Shown: positions 1 through 8,170, counted from the stretch's first letter. The stretch is DNA of 64,000 nucleotides from DATKRB01 sp963794215 (GCA_963794215.1 CAWCCQ010000001.1:744001-808000); one strand, 5' to 3'. Notes: generated by a model from the sequence alone, not told the origin. Numbers and translations are program-made.

Positions 1-466
1 ACCAGTTGGAACAGCCGATATAGCGAACCTTGCCTGACTGGACGAAGCCGTGCAGCGTGGCCATGGTCTCTTCGATAGGCGTGTCAGCATCGGACCGGTG
101 GCATTGGTAGAGGTCGACGTAGTCGGTCCCGAGGCGCCGAAGGCTGTCCTCCAGCGCCTTGGTGAGGTGCTTGCGACCGAGCCCGGTGTCGTTGGGTCCG
201 TTGCCAGTAGGAAAGAATCCTTTCGTGGCCAGGACCACGTCGTCACGCTTTGCTTTGATCGCCCGGCCCACGACCACTTCGGACTCGCCAGAGGTGTAGA
301 GGTTCGCGGTGTCAACGAAGTTGCCACCGATGTCGAAGAAGGCGTCGATGATCCGTCGGCTCTCCGCTTCGTCGCAGGGCACGTTGGCCCCGTGCCCGAA
401 CATCATTGCGCCGAGGCACGCACGAGACACGTGGAGGCCCGAACGTCCGAGGGTTACGTAGTCCAT
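1..466 (-). CDS. Aldo/keto reductase, 3' part cut by window edge
   Basis: Partial gene for an NADPH-dependent aldo/keto reductase of the YajO/Tas type. The visible 155 N-terminal residues begin MDYVTLGRSGLHVS and carry the family hallmarks: the GGNFVDTANLY segment with catalytic Asp and Tyr, the ATKGF strand with the catalytic Lys, and a QCH motif where the active-site His lies. It starts with ATG at 466 and runs off the left edge at a VRYIGCSNW strand, so the NADPH-binding C-terminal half is missing here. By eye about three quarters of its residues match the full-length gene at 29273-30226, so the two are close paralogues. Upstream of it an 83-bp gap separates it from the stop of the SDR at 550. 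Substrate unknown. Confidence 0.9.
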   Translation of the reverse strand, partial: MDYVTLGRSGLHVSRACLGAMMFGHGANVPCDEAESRRIIDAFFDIGGNFVDTANLYTSGESEVVVGRAIKAKRDDVVLATKGFFPTGNGPNDTGLGRKHLTKALEDSLRRLGTDYVDLYQCHRSDADTPIEETMATLHGFVQSGKVRYIGCSNW

Positions 467-549
467 GGGGAATCTTCTCTCTGGGCGCGCAAGACGACCG
501 ATTTGCCGTGTCGTTGCCGAGCCTACGTCATGACGATTGGATCGAAGAA

Positions 550-1506
550 TCAGCCCAGTGCTGACTGACCACCGAACTGGGCACCGCTGCGCAGCCCTCC
601 GTGCTCGGTCCGGAACACCACCGTGTTGAGAGCCTGGCCGAGCTCCTCGGGGTCCCACTTCCGGTCACCCCCGGGGACGCTGACCACACCTCGAGGCATC
701 CACGGATTGAAGTGAGTCACTTTGGTCCCCTGGGAGAAGAAGACCTGACCGTTCACGTGACGCGACAAATCCGAGGCCAACCACAAGGCCAGGGGGGCGA
801 CGTTGCCCGGGTCGCGCGGGTCGAACGACTCGTACTGGTCGGGCTCGGCGATCTCGTCGATATCGGTGCCACGGGTGATGCCGATGAGGCGAGTGGTGCC
901 CGAGGGCGCGATGGCGTTGGAACGCACGCCGTAGCGGGCCATGTCCTGTGCCAGCGCAATGGTGAACATCGCGATGCCGCCCTTGGCCGCTGCATAGTTG
1001 GTCTGGCCGGTGTTGCCGAGCAGGCCCACAGACGATGTCGTGTTGATGACCGAGGCGTTGACCTTCCCACCAGCCTCTCTGCTCTTGTCACGCCAGTAGG
1101 CACAGGCGTGTCGAGCCGGAGAGAAGTGGCCCTTCATATGGACCTTCACGACCGCGTCCCAGTCCGACTCATCCATGTTGAAGATCATCCGATCCCGAAG
1201 GATGCCCGCGTTGAGCACAAGGACGTCCAGGCCACCGAACGAGTCGATGGCCTGCTGCACCATCTCCCGGGCCGCCTCGAAGTCCGACACGTCGGCGTAA
1301 TTGGCGACCGCCGTTCCGCCCCGGCTCTTGATGATCTCGACGACCTCGTCGGCAGCCCGCTGATCCGAACCCCCACCCTGCGGGGCACCGCCCAAGTCGT
1401 TGACGACTACCCGGGCACCCGCAGCCGCCATGTCCAGGGCATAGCCCCGACCGACCCCGTGGCCGGCACCAGTGACGATTATTGATTTGCCATCAAGAAT
1501 TCCCAT
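550..1506 (-). CDS. SDR-family oxidoreductase
   Basis: A 318-residue classical-type short-chain dehydrogenase. An NAD(P)-binding TGAGHGVG motif lies at about residues 12-19, followed by the LNAG motif and a catalytic Ser-Tyr-Lys set in the stretch around NTTSSVGLLG and YAAAK. It is longer than the usual 250 residues because of an approximately 60-residue C-terminal extension, as seen in the dehydrogenase domains of peroxisomal multifunctional enzyme type 2 and related 3-hydroxyacyl-CoA dehydrogenases. This suggests a beta-oxidation-like 3-hydroxyacyl-CoA substrate, an inference only. The start chosen is ATG at 1506, just before MGILDGK; an upstream in-frame extension to 1554 has no conserved content. 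It is transcribed divergently from the SDR at 1816. Confidence 0.9.
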   Translation of the reverse strand: MGILDGKSIIVTGAGHGVGRGYALDMAAAGARVVVNDLGGAPQGGGSDQRAADEVVEIIKSRGGTAVANYADVSDFEAAREMVQQAIDSFGGLDVLVLNAGILRDRMIFNMDESDWDAVVKVHMKGHFSPARHACAYWRDKSREAGGKVNASVINTTSSVGLLGNTGQTNYAAAKGGIAMFTIALAQDMARYGVRSNAIAPSGTTRLIGITRGTDIDEIAEPDQYESFDPRDPGNVAPLALWLASDLSRHVNGQVFFSQGTKVTHFNPWMPRGVVSVPGGDRKWDPEELGQALNTVVFRTEHGGLRSGAQFGGQSALG

Positions 1507-1622
1507 GAGCGGGGATGTTAGGCGCGCCCGCACGCATCTCGCAGAGAGCGGCACCCGGGTGTCTACTGCGGGTGCTCAGCTACGGACCGCGTCGCAACGG
1601 GCCGGCCAGAGGTTTCACGCCA

Positions 1623-1660
1623 AGATCTCTGCCGAAGATCTTTGGTTCAGTACTCAGTAC
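1623..1660. promoter_or_regulatory. Dyad symmetries in the divergent SDR intergenic region
   Basis: The 309-bp gap between the divergent SDR genes holds two AGATCT palindromes (1623-1628 and 1636-1641) followed directly by GTACTCAGTAC (1650-1660), a perfect dyad around one central base. The position between two divergent genes suggests an operator, but no regulator gene is adjacent and no clear promoter hexamers were recognised. The rest of the gap shows no convincing gene. Confidence 0.3.
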
Positions 1661-1815
1661 ATCGCTCGAAGCAGGGAGCGCGGCGCCCCGCGTCGGGTTC
1701 ACCTCCCATCGGCACCCGTGCCCTCGACCCGCTACGCTGCGTGCCGCTGCGAGCCCTGGCGCCAAGGGTGCCGAGCGGTGCTGCGCGAGGTGTCGGCACG
1801 ACGAGGGGAGCCCAA

Positions 1816-2649
1816 GTGAGCCAAGCACTGGTGACGGGAGCGAGCAGGGGGATCGGCAAGGCCATCGCCATCGCCCTGGCCGAGGCCGGGTTCGACGTGG
1901 CGGTGGCCGCCCGGACACTCAACGCCAGCGATCCGACCCCCGAGCACACCCAGACGGTGCACAAGATCGACACCCGGCCCTTACCCGGCAGCGTGGAGGA
2001 GACCGCCCAAGCGATCCGCGACGCCGGCCAAGAGGCCTTGCCCCTGCGGATGGACCTCACCGACTTGAGCTCGGTGGAGGCGGCCATGGCCACCCTCCTC
2101 GAGCGCTGGGACGGGGTGGACGTGGTCGTGAACAACGGGCGCCACATCGGCCCGGGGCTCATGGACACCATCGTCGAGACGCCGATCGAGCAGTACCCCT
2201 TGTTCTTGATGGCCCACGGCGTGGCCCCCATCCGCATCACCCAGCTGCTGTTGCCCAAGATGCTCGAGCGGGGGGGTGGCACCTTTGTCACCATCAGCTC
2301 GGGGGCGGGCTACAACTTCTACCCCCAGAGCCCACGACCGGGTCTGGGCTATCGCATCGGCAAGGCGGCCGGACATACCCTGGTCGGCAGCATCCAGGCC
2401 GAGCAGGGCGCCAACGGCATCCGTGCCTTCAACGTCGAGCCGGGCTTCGTGCTCACCGAGCGCAACTCGCTCGATGTCGAAGAGTTCGGGTTCGACCCGC
2501 GCTTTGCCGGCCCCCCGGCCGCGGTGGGTGCGGCGGTCGCCTGGCTCGTCACCTCACCCGAGGCCGACGCCCTCCAGCGCGCCGAGGTCTCGGCCCAGTC
2601 GCTCGCCATCGAGCGAGGGCTCTACCCGGACTGGCGGCCCACCAGCTGA
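1816..2649 (+). CDS. SDR-family oxidoreductase with altered NNAG motif
   Basis: A 277-residue short-chain dehydrogenase. The cofactor motif TGASRGIG is at residues 7-14, and the catalytic Tyr-Lys pair is in YRIGK, preceded by the TISSGAG strand with the catalytic Ser. The usual NNAG motif reads NNGRHIG, an unusual substitution at a structural position. The start is GTG at 1816, preceded by the purine-rich GAGGGGAG at 1802-1809. An open frame upstream to 1642 exists but has no conserved residues. The last 100 bp overlap the 3' end of the convergent VOC gene (stop at 2549). The substrate is not predictable. Confidence 0.9.
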   Translation: MSQALVTGASRGIGKAIAIALAEAGFDVAVAARTLNASDPTPEHTQTVHKIDTRPLPGSVEETAQAIRDAGQEALPLRMDLTDLSSVEAAMATLLERWDGVDVVVNNGRHIGPGLMDTIVETPIEQYPLFLMAHGVAPIRITQLLLPKMLERGGGTFVTISSGAGYNFYPQSPRPGLGYRIGKAAGHTLVGSIQAEQGANGIRAFNVEPGFVLTERNSLDVEEFGFDPRFAGPPAAVGAAVAWLVTSPEADALQRAEVSAQSLAIERGLYPDWRPTS

Positions 2650-3487
2650 GCGGTCGACCGGCCCGGCGGGCGAGGTGGCGGTTGCTCAGTCGGGCCCTCG
2701 CGGGGCCGACGCCGAGCGACGGAGGTCGTTCGGCCACGAGGTCGATGAGCAAGCCATGCGAGGTCTTTGGGTGTACGAAGGTTTGCCCGGAAGATGCCTG
2801 GCGGATGATCTGTGCGCCACGCTCCTCGAGCGCCGCCACCGTGACGGGTTGCTCGTCGACCACAAGGGCGAGCGCGTACACCCCTTCCCCTCGCCGTTGG
2901 ACAAATCGGGCCAGCGCGTCGGCGTCGGTTCCGCTTCCGGTGAGACCGAACCAGGCGATACCTACCGGAACGTGGTGCACCGCCTCGACCACGTGACCGG
3001 GTAGCTCGGTCCAGTCCCCGAACAGTCCAGCCCACGAGGACCGCGCCGCCTCGTCGTCTGAGACCGCGACGACGATGTGATTGATCCGACGGTAGGGACG
3101 ACCAGCTCCTCGCCCGACCTGACCGGCCCCGACGCCCGCTGCACCGGCGGGGCGAAGCTGGAGCGGCACACCGTTGAGAGCGGCTGGGTCCAGCCTGGCG
3201 GTGCCGTCCGAGGTCAGGGTGAAGGCGACTCCTGTCGCCGCCAGTCGGTCGGTCGCCGCCTCGATGTCGTCAACAACGACCGCTACGGATGTGACGCCCG
3301 GAGCATCCTCGCCGGCCGCAACCAATTCGATGGAGCAGTCATCGAGGGGAAAGGTCGCGCTACGCGAGGAGGTCGCTGAGGGCTCCCAACCGAGTCGATC
3401 CGTCCAGTCCCTCCGCGCGGCCTCAAGATGAGCGACGGCGATCGTCACAAGGTCGATCCGCCGGAATACCACCCTCGGATCAGACAC
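2549..3487 (-). CDS. Two-domain VOC (glyoxalase/dioxygenase fold) protein
   Basis: A 312-residue protein with two vicinal-oxygen-chelate type domains: one at about residues 8-115, beginning RRIDLVTIAVAHLEAA, and one at about 130-255, beginning YRRINHIVVAVSD. Such proteins include 4-hydroxyphenylpyruvate dioxygenase-like enzymes and glyoxalase/bleomycin-resistance proteins. Metal-ligand His and Glu residues cannot be assigned with confidence. The C-terminal 45 or so residues are Arg/Pro/Ala-rich, look non-conserved, and overlap the 3' end of the convergent SDR gene by about 100 bp; the original stop may have been lost. It starts with ATG at 3487, 12 bp downstream of the stop of the peroxiredoxin gene, so the two are probably cotranscribed. 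Confidence 0.8.
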   Translation of the reverse strand: MSDPRVVFRRIDLVTIAVAHLEAARRDWTDRLGWEPSATSSRSATFPLDDCSIELVAAGEDAPGVTSVAVVVDDIEAATDRLAATGVAFTLTSDGTARLDPAALNGVPLQLRPAGAAGVGAGQVGRGAGRPYRRINHIVVAVSDDEAARSSWAGLFGDWTELPGHVVEAVHHVPVGIAWFGLTGSGTDADALARFVQRRGEGVYALALVVDEQPVTVAALEERGAQIIRQASSGQTFVHPKTSHGLLIDLVAERPPSLGVGPARARLSNRHLARRAGRPLSWWAASPGRALARWRATGPRPRRAGGRRPRVR

Positions 3488-3499
3488 CCTGCTCCCCTC

Positions 3500-3967
3500 T
3501 CAGCCCAGGCGACCGAAGTCGTGAAGGTCGGCAAGCACCTCATCGGCGAAGCCGCTCGTGTCAGTGACCTCGTACACCTTGCGGATCGTCCCTTCGGGAT
3601 CGATGAGGTAGGCGATCCTCAACGCGTACGGGGCCCGTTCATCGTCGGGCGCTCGAGTGGCCTCATAACGGGCACCGATCGCTCGGTCGACGTCCGCGAG
3701 GAGCCGGTAGCCGAACTGCTGCGCGTCGGCGAACGCCTTGTTCTCTTCGGAGGTGTCGAACGATGCACCCAGGATGACGCAATCGGCCGATCCGAACTCG
3801 AGTGACCTGTCACGCAGGCCCTGGCCTTGTCGAGTTCAGCCCGCGGTCGAGGCCTTTGGGTACCACCACAGAAGTACCCAATGGCCCTGTTGCTCGGCCA
3901 GAGAGACCTCGTGCCCCTCCTGATCTGGAAGGAGGAATTCGGGTGCGGTGTCACCGACCGCGAGCAT
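3500..3967 (-). CDS. Candidate selenocysteine-containing PrxQ/Bcp-type peroxiredoxin
   Basis: Read through one in-frame TGA, this is a complete 155-residue AhpC/TSA-family peroxiredoxin of the Bcp/PrxQ group, which reduces H2O2 and organic hydroperoxides. Codon 44, at 3838-3836, is TGA and sits exactly where the peroxidatic Cys belongs: YPKASTAG-[TGA]-TRQGQGLRD, compared with the family's YPKADTPGCT. Frame and family similarity continue without a break to the TGA stop at 3500-3502, including GASFDTSEENKAFAD and YLIDPEGTIRKVYEV. Thr41 of the TxxC motif is kept. A hairpin fitting a bacterial SECIS follows the TGA. An in-frame TAG lies directly upstream of the ATG at 3967, fixing the start. If Sec is not inserted, a useless 43-residue peptide results. 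A sequencing substitution or TGC-to-TGA mutation is the alternative. The SelA/B/C/D machinery is not in this window. Confidence 0.75.
3796..3835 (-). promoter_or_regulatory. Candidate bacterial SECIS hairpin behind the in-frame TGA
   Basis: Directly 3' of the TGA in the mRNA, ACUCGA (3835-3830) can pair with UCGAGU (3801-3796), enclosing an inner six-pair stem GGCCUG (3820-3815) with CAGGUC (3809-3804, one G-U pair) and a five-base loop CGUGA. The loop begins 22 nt after the TGA and has G at its second position followed by U. This agrees with the published bacterial SECIS consensus (short apical loop, early G, 16-37 nt spacing). The outer and inner stems are separated by an asymmetric internal loop of 9 and 2 nt. 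Folding was done by eye. Confidence 0.55.
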
Positions 3968-4115
3968 CTAGTGAGGCTACACCGCAGCGCCCGAGCAACC
4001 CCGAAAGCCACGAGCACGTGTCAGGCATGGTCGCAGTTCCCTGACCCCGCCCGCCTCGTGCACGGGCGTGTCCAGGGACGCCGAGGCCCTTGACTTCCGA
4101 CAACGGACCGTACGT

Positions 4116-4156
4116 TCGACAAGACTCTTGACTACCAAACTTCTTGTCGATACGGG
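4116..4156 (+). promoter_or_regulatory. Leaderless promoter and 9-bp inverted-repeat operator of the MarR-VOC gene
   Basis: TCGACAAGA (4116-4124) and TCTTGTCGA (4142-4150) form a perfect 9-bp inverted repeat with a 17-bp spacer. A TTGACT -35 box (4128-4133) lies between the arms, and a weak TACGGG -10 box (4151-4156) follows at 17-bp spacing. Transcription would start near 4163, the first base of the GTG start codon, giving a leaderless mRNA. A MarR dimer bound to the repeat would cover the promoter, so autorepression is likely. Confidence 0.5.
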
Positions 4157-4162
4157 TGGCCT

Positions 4163-4992
4163 GTGGACCCCATCGACAGGAACGAGCTCGCCACGCCGAC
4201 CCTGATGCGGTCGGCGCGCGGTGCATATGCCCAGTCCATCAGAGCGCAGCTGCGGGCGATCGGAATTGACGACCTGCCGAGGAACGGTGCGTTCATCCTG
4301 GCGGGGATCGACACGGCGAGCGGACCGAGACTCGACCTGGCAGCGGACTTGGGCGTCACCAAGCAGGCCGTGAGCCAAGTCATCGACGTCCTGTCAACCG
4401 GGGCTACCTGCAGCGCGGTCCCGACCCCGAAGATCGCCGGCGGATCGCCCTCGAACTGACCGAGCAAGGCCAAGGCGTCGTTGACGCCGTGCAACACGGC
4501 GTGGAGGCGGTCGACCACCAGCTCGAAGATCGAGTCTCACGCCGGCAGATCGACGCCATGCGAGCGACGCTGATCGCCCTGACCGAGGTCAAGACCCTCG
4601 GCGTGAGCACCGGGGCCGGACGCCGACGTCCAGCCCGCGAGCTACGCCGCTTCAGCCCGATCTTCCCCGTGCGCAACTTGGGCGTGGCCCTTACCCACTA
4701 CACCACGCTCGGGTTCGACACGCTCGCCTACGACGACGGCGGCGAGTACGGGTTCGCCGATCGCGAGGGAGTCGGGCTGCACCTGGCAGCCGTTGACGGA
4801 CTGGACAGACCAAGCCCGGGATCGGCCTACCTCTACGTGCGGGACGCCGACGCCTTGTACGAGGAATGGAGCCGACCGGGCATCGCGGGCCACACGCACC
4901 CGGTCGGCCCAACCGACTACAAGTTGCGCGAGGGCTCCCACGTCGATCCTGACGGCAACCTGATCCGTTTCGGTTCTCCCATCGAAGAGTAA
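4163..4992 (+). CDS. MarR regulator fused to a VOC domain, with a frameshift near 4395
   Basis: Two conserved parts lie in two frames. Residues 1-78 (from GTG at 4163) form a MarR winged helix with DLAADLGVTKQAVSQVIDVL. The wing motif, RGYLQRGPDPEDRRRIALEL, follows one base out of frame from about 4395 and continues without a stop to 4992. After the MarR C-terminal helices comes a compact VOC/bleomycin-resistance domain, from RRFSPIFPVRNLGVAL to DPDGNLIRFGSP. Restoring one base in GACGTCCTGTCAACC gives about 276 residues. A sensor built as MarR-DNA-binding plus VOC ligand-binding domain is plausible. It is divergent from the peroxiredoxin gene. The frameshift may be an assembly error; if real, only the DNA-binding half is made. 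Confidence 0.75.
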
Positions 4993-5392
4993 AGCTGTGG
5001 TCCGACGAAGGCGATGGCACGACTCGATTTGGGCCCTTGTCGGCGCCATGGTCCTCCTGGAGGCCAGTGGGACGCTGTCTGGCGGGCTCTCCTTGATAGC
5101 AGTAGGTGCGTCTGGCGCCTCGACCATTGCCGGCGAGGACCTGGCCTGAACGCAGTTCGACCACGCCCGGCTTCCCACGCTGGTAGCTGACGGCACGTTG
5201 GTCGAGCTCGATCCGAGCGCGAACCATCTGTCACAGGCCAACAGCACGCCAGAAGCAAAGCTGCTTCTCTGCCCAGGCGCCGGGTACACGTTCAGATTCC
5301 AAGACTCGGCGAGCTTCCTGGCGGTCGTCGAGCGGGTTCCCCGCTGAACGACGTGCCCGACCGGGCGGACCTCGGCGCAATAGCCTGCAGTT
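4993..5392 (+). other. Unassigned gap with an interrupted open frame
   Basis: No recognisable gene. One plus-strand frame is open from GTG at 4997 to a TGA at 5345-5347 except for a single TGA at 5147-5149. The first 50 codons include a hydrophobic stretch (IWALVGAMVLL), and the second part ends in LLLCPGAGYTFRFQDSASF. The interior TGA is not in a redox-type context, so this is more likely a decayed gene than a selenoprotein. Confidence 0.3.
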
Positions 5393-6290
5393 GTGACCGC
5401 GGTGCTCGAGCTTGACGGACTGCGCCGCACCTACGGGACGCTGACCGCGCTTGACGACCTCTCCTTCGACGTCCCCGCCGGGCAGGTGGTCGGTTTCCTG
5501 GGGCCAAACGGGGCAGGCAAGACGACGACGATGCGGGCCATCTTCGGCCTCACCGAGCTCGACGCCGGAGTCGTCCGGTGGAACGGGGCGCCGGTAGGCC
5601 AAACCGAGCGCCGCCGCTTCGGGTACATGCCCGAAGAGCGCGGGCTGTACCCCGGGATGCTCGTCGGTGAGCAGATCGAGTATCTGGGCCGGTTGCACGG
5701 GCTGAGCGCGGCGGGAGCTGCGGCCGCCACCGATAGCTGGCTCGAGAGGCTCGACATCGCCGACCGCCGGGGCTCCAAAGTCGAGACGCTGTCGCACGGC
5801 AACCAGCAACGGGTGCAGTTGATGGCCGCACTCGTGCACCGCCCCGAACTGCTCGTGCTGGACGAGCCCCTCTCAGGGCTCGACCCGACGGGCATCGACG
5901 CCATCGGCCAGGTGCTGGTCGATCAGGCCCGAGCTGGCTGCTGCGTGCTGTTCAGCAGCCACCAGCTTGACCAGGTCGAGGACCTTTGTGAGCGGGTAAC
6001 CATCATCGACCACGGCCGACTGGTCGCATCGGGAACAGTAGACGAGTTGACGACAAGCGGCGCCCGCCGACTGGTCGTGCGCATCACGGGTGAACGGACC
6101 GGCCGAGTGGGCTCGCCACCTTCCCGGGGTCACCGTCTCGGAGGTCGACGCGAGTGCGGTGCGCCTCGCCTTGGCCAGCTCCGTCGACAGTGACGACGTC
6201 CTTCGCGCCGCGATGGCAGCAGGACAAGTCACCCAGTTCTCCTTCGAGCGCCGCCGCTTGTCGGAGGTCTTCCGAGAGGCGCTGGCGTGA
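5393..6290 (+). CDS. ABC-2 type exporter ATPase (NatA-like), frameshift near 6093
   Basis: ATP-binding subunit of an ABC-2 type exporter. Walker A GPNGAGKTTT lies at about residues 38-47, the Q-loop region at YMPEERGLY, the signature LSHGNQQR, Walker B LLVLDEPLSGLDP and the switch His in SSHQ. The C-terminal DUF4162-like part (TGPAEWARHLPGVTV to the end) is one base out of frame from about 6093, so a single indel separates the core from the tail; the restored protein is about 299 residues. It starts with GTG at 5393. The restored stop overlaps the GTG start of the permease (GTGA), as expected for a translationally coupled pair. The pair resembles NatAB sodium/drug exporters; substrate unknown. 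Confidence 0.85.
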
Positions 6291-7666
6291 AGTACCTCGG
6301 CATCATCCTCGTCGCCGCGGCGGTCGCCCTCCGAGTCTGGATCTCTAGGTTCCGACGACGGCGGCGCACGCCAATCGACGCGCCGCTCGACGGCGCCACC
6401 GACAGCAATCGGCAGCTCGGGAGCCCGGGTGCACCCTCCCCCCGGCCGGCCGACCATTCTAGCCGCTGGCTCGCGCTAGAGGACTCGCTGGGCGACGTCG
6501 GGATGGTGGCCATGCGCGAGATCCGAGAGCGCATTCGCGGCCGCATCTTTCGGATCGGCACCCTGATTCTCCTCGTCGTCGTGGCCGCCGCCATCGTGAT
6601 CCCGACGCTCCACAACAGCTCAGGTCCGACTCCCCAGAAGGTGGGCATCGTGGGCGGCCTGTCGCCGCAAACCGAGGCGCTCGTGCGCACCGCGGGGAGA
6701 CAGAACCAGGACTCGGTCACCTTCGTGCGCGAGCGCTCCCTGGGCGACGCAAAGGCACAATTGCGCTCGGGCAACCTCGACCTCGTCATCGTCGACGGCA
6801 ACCAGGTCCTGCTCAATCAACCGGCGACCTCGAACAACTCCCCCGCCGATCCCACGCTCGTCCACGACGTGGCCGAGTACCTCGGCGTGCTCGGTGCCTA
6901 TCGCGCGGCTGGACTCAGCCCCGAGCAGGCCGCCCAGCTGGACCACGCCAAGTCAGCGCCAGTCCACACGCTCCAGCCGAGCTCGAAGGGCACGACCAAG
7001 GCGACGTCGGTGATTGGGCTGGTGCTGCTGTTCTTCCTTCTCACCCAGTACAACACCTGGATCCTCATCGGTGTCATGCAGGAGAAGTCGAGCCGGGTCG
7101 TCGAGGTGCTCCTGGCCACAGTGCGCCCGCTCCAGCTACTGGGCGGCAAGGTGCTGGGGATCGGATTGGTGGCCCTGGGCCAAGCCACCCTCGTCGTGGG
7201 GTTCGCCCTCGTCCTGGCTGCGGGGGTGGGTTCGAACCTGCTGCACGGCGCTGCACCCCTAGTCCTTGCGTGCCAGCTGCTCTGGTTGGTCCTGGGGTAC
7301 GCCTTCTATTGCTGGGTGTACGCCGCGGCCGGCTCGACCGCCGAACGCCAGGACCAAGTGCAAACGCTGGCACTCCCCCTCAGCATCCCGATCCTCGCCG
7401 GTTACATCTTCTCGATTACGGTGGCCAGCTCAGGCAACGCAGACCTCTTCTTCAAAGTCCTTGCCTATCTGCCCCCAACCGCCCCGTTCTGCATGCCCGT
7501 GCTCGTGGGGCTGAACCAGGTCACCTGGTGGGAGTTCGTCGCTTCGGTGCTGATCTCCATCGCCGGGACAGTCGGCATGGCGATCTTCGCCGCGCGCATC
7601 TACCGCCGGGCCGTGCTTCGCACCGGAGGACGGGTGAGCCTCCGCCAGCTACTCGCCCGCACCTAG
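6287..7666 (+). CDS. ABC-2 type exporter permease (NatB-like)
   Basis: A 459-residue membrane subunit for the preceding ATPase. It has the NatB/ABC-2_3 arrangement: one transmembrane helix near residue 90 (IGTLILLVVVAAAIVIPTL), a roughly 130-residue extracytoplasmic domain, then five or six helices from about residue 240, including GLVLLFFLLTQYNTWILIGV and the conserved MQEKSSRVVEVLLATVRP linker. The GTG at 6287 gives an extra N-terminal hydrophobic segment and a basic/Pro-rich linker of about 70 residues. A start at ATG 6503 (MVAMREIRERIRGR) would match the family better, but the four-base overlap with the ATPase supports the upstream one. Confidence 0.88.
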   Translation: MKYLGIILVAAAVALRVWISRFRRRRRTPIDAPLDGATDSNRQLGSPGAPSPRPADHSSRWLALEDSLGDVGMVAMREIRERIRGRIFRIGTLILLVVVAAAIVIPTLHNSSGPTPQKVGIVGGLSPQTEALVRTAGRQNQDSVTFVRERSLGDAKAQLRSGNLDLVIVDGNQVLLNQPATSNNSPADPTLVHDVAEYLGVLGAYRAAGLSPEQAAQLDHAKSAPVHTLQPSSKGTTKATSVIGLVLLFFLLTQYNTWILIGVMQEKSSRVVEVLLATVRPLQLLGGKVLGIGLVALGQATLVVGFALVLAAGVGSNLLHGAAPLVLACQLLWLVLGYAFYCWVYAAAGSTAERQDQVQTLALPLSIPILAGYIFSITVASSGNADLFFKVLAYLPPTAPFCMPVLVGLNQVTWWEFVASVLISIAGTVGMAIFAARIYRRAVLRTGGRVSLRQLLART

Positions 7667-7792
7667 CCAACCGGCAAAGCCGCGGCGACCGATCCTGACC
7701 GCTCCAACAGTCGGGGGGGCGCCGTTCGATGATGTTGCGCTCGCTGATCCGTCCCCATGGTCGACAATGGAGCCAGGTGGAAGGGGCAGATC

Positions 7793-8134
7793 ATGGACGA
7801 TGCCGTACGCGGGTACATCGACGCCATTGCCCCCGAGCACCGGCCGCTCTTCGATCGACTCCACCGCGTGATCCTGGCGGCACGTCCCGACGCCACCGTG
7901 GCGATCTCCTACACCATGCCGACCTACAGGATCGGTAATCGGCGTCTTCACCTCGGAGTGTGGCGCCACGGCGTATCGCTCTACGGGTGGCGACAGGGCT
8001 GCGACGGGGGCTTCACCACCCGGCACCCCGAGCTCCAGACGGGCAAGGGAACCATCCGGCTTCGCCCCGAGGACGCCGCTGCCATCGACGATGACGAGCT
8101 ACGCGATCTGACGCGGTCGGCGCTGAGCGCCTGA
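7793..8134 (+). CDS. DUF1801 (YdhG-like) domain protein
   Basis: A small cytosolic protein of 113 residues with the DUF1801/YdhG fold: an N-terminal YIDAIAPEHRPLFDRLHRVIL helix region, the core motif AISYTMPTYRI with the conserved Pro-Tyr, and a C-terminal KGTIRLRPEDAAAIDDDELR segment. The biochemical role of this widespread family is not established. ATG at 7793 is preceded by AAGGGG at about 7781. An in-frame upstream ATG at 7757 is possible but lacks conserved sequence. The 126-bp gap after the ABC permease suggests separate transcription. Confidence 0.85.
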   Translation: MDDAVRGYIDAIAPEHRPLFDRLHRVILAARPDATVAISYTMPTYRIGNRRLHLGVWRHGVSLYGWRQGCDGGFTTRHPELQTGKGTIRLRPEDAAAIDDDELRDLTRSALSA

Positions 8135-8170
8135 CGCGCGAGCCTGAGCGCCAGAGCCCGGAGCCCGCCG

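Noticed and set aside
3500..3835. Reading the peroxiredoxin as a simple pseudogene or frameshift
   Set aside because: No frame change is needed; only the catalytic codon differs, and a SECIS-like hairpin follows. A point error remains possible and is listed as the refuting test.
5147..5149. Second selenocysteine codon in the frame 4997-5347
   Set aside because: The flanking residues (GEDLA and TQFDH) are not a redox motif, no homologue was recognised and no convincing hairpin follows.
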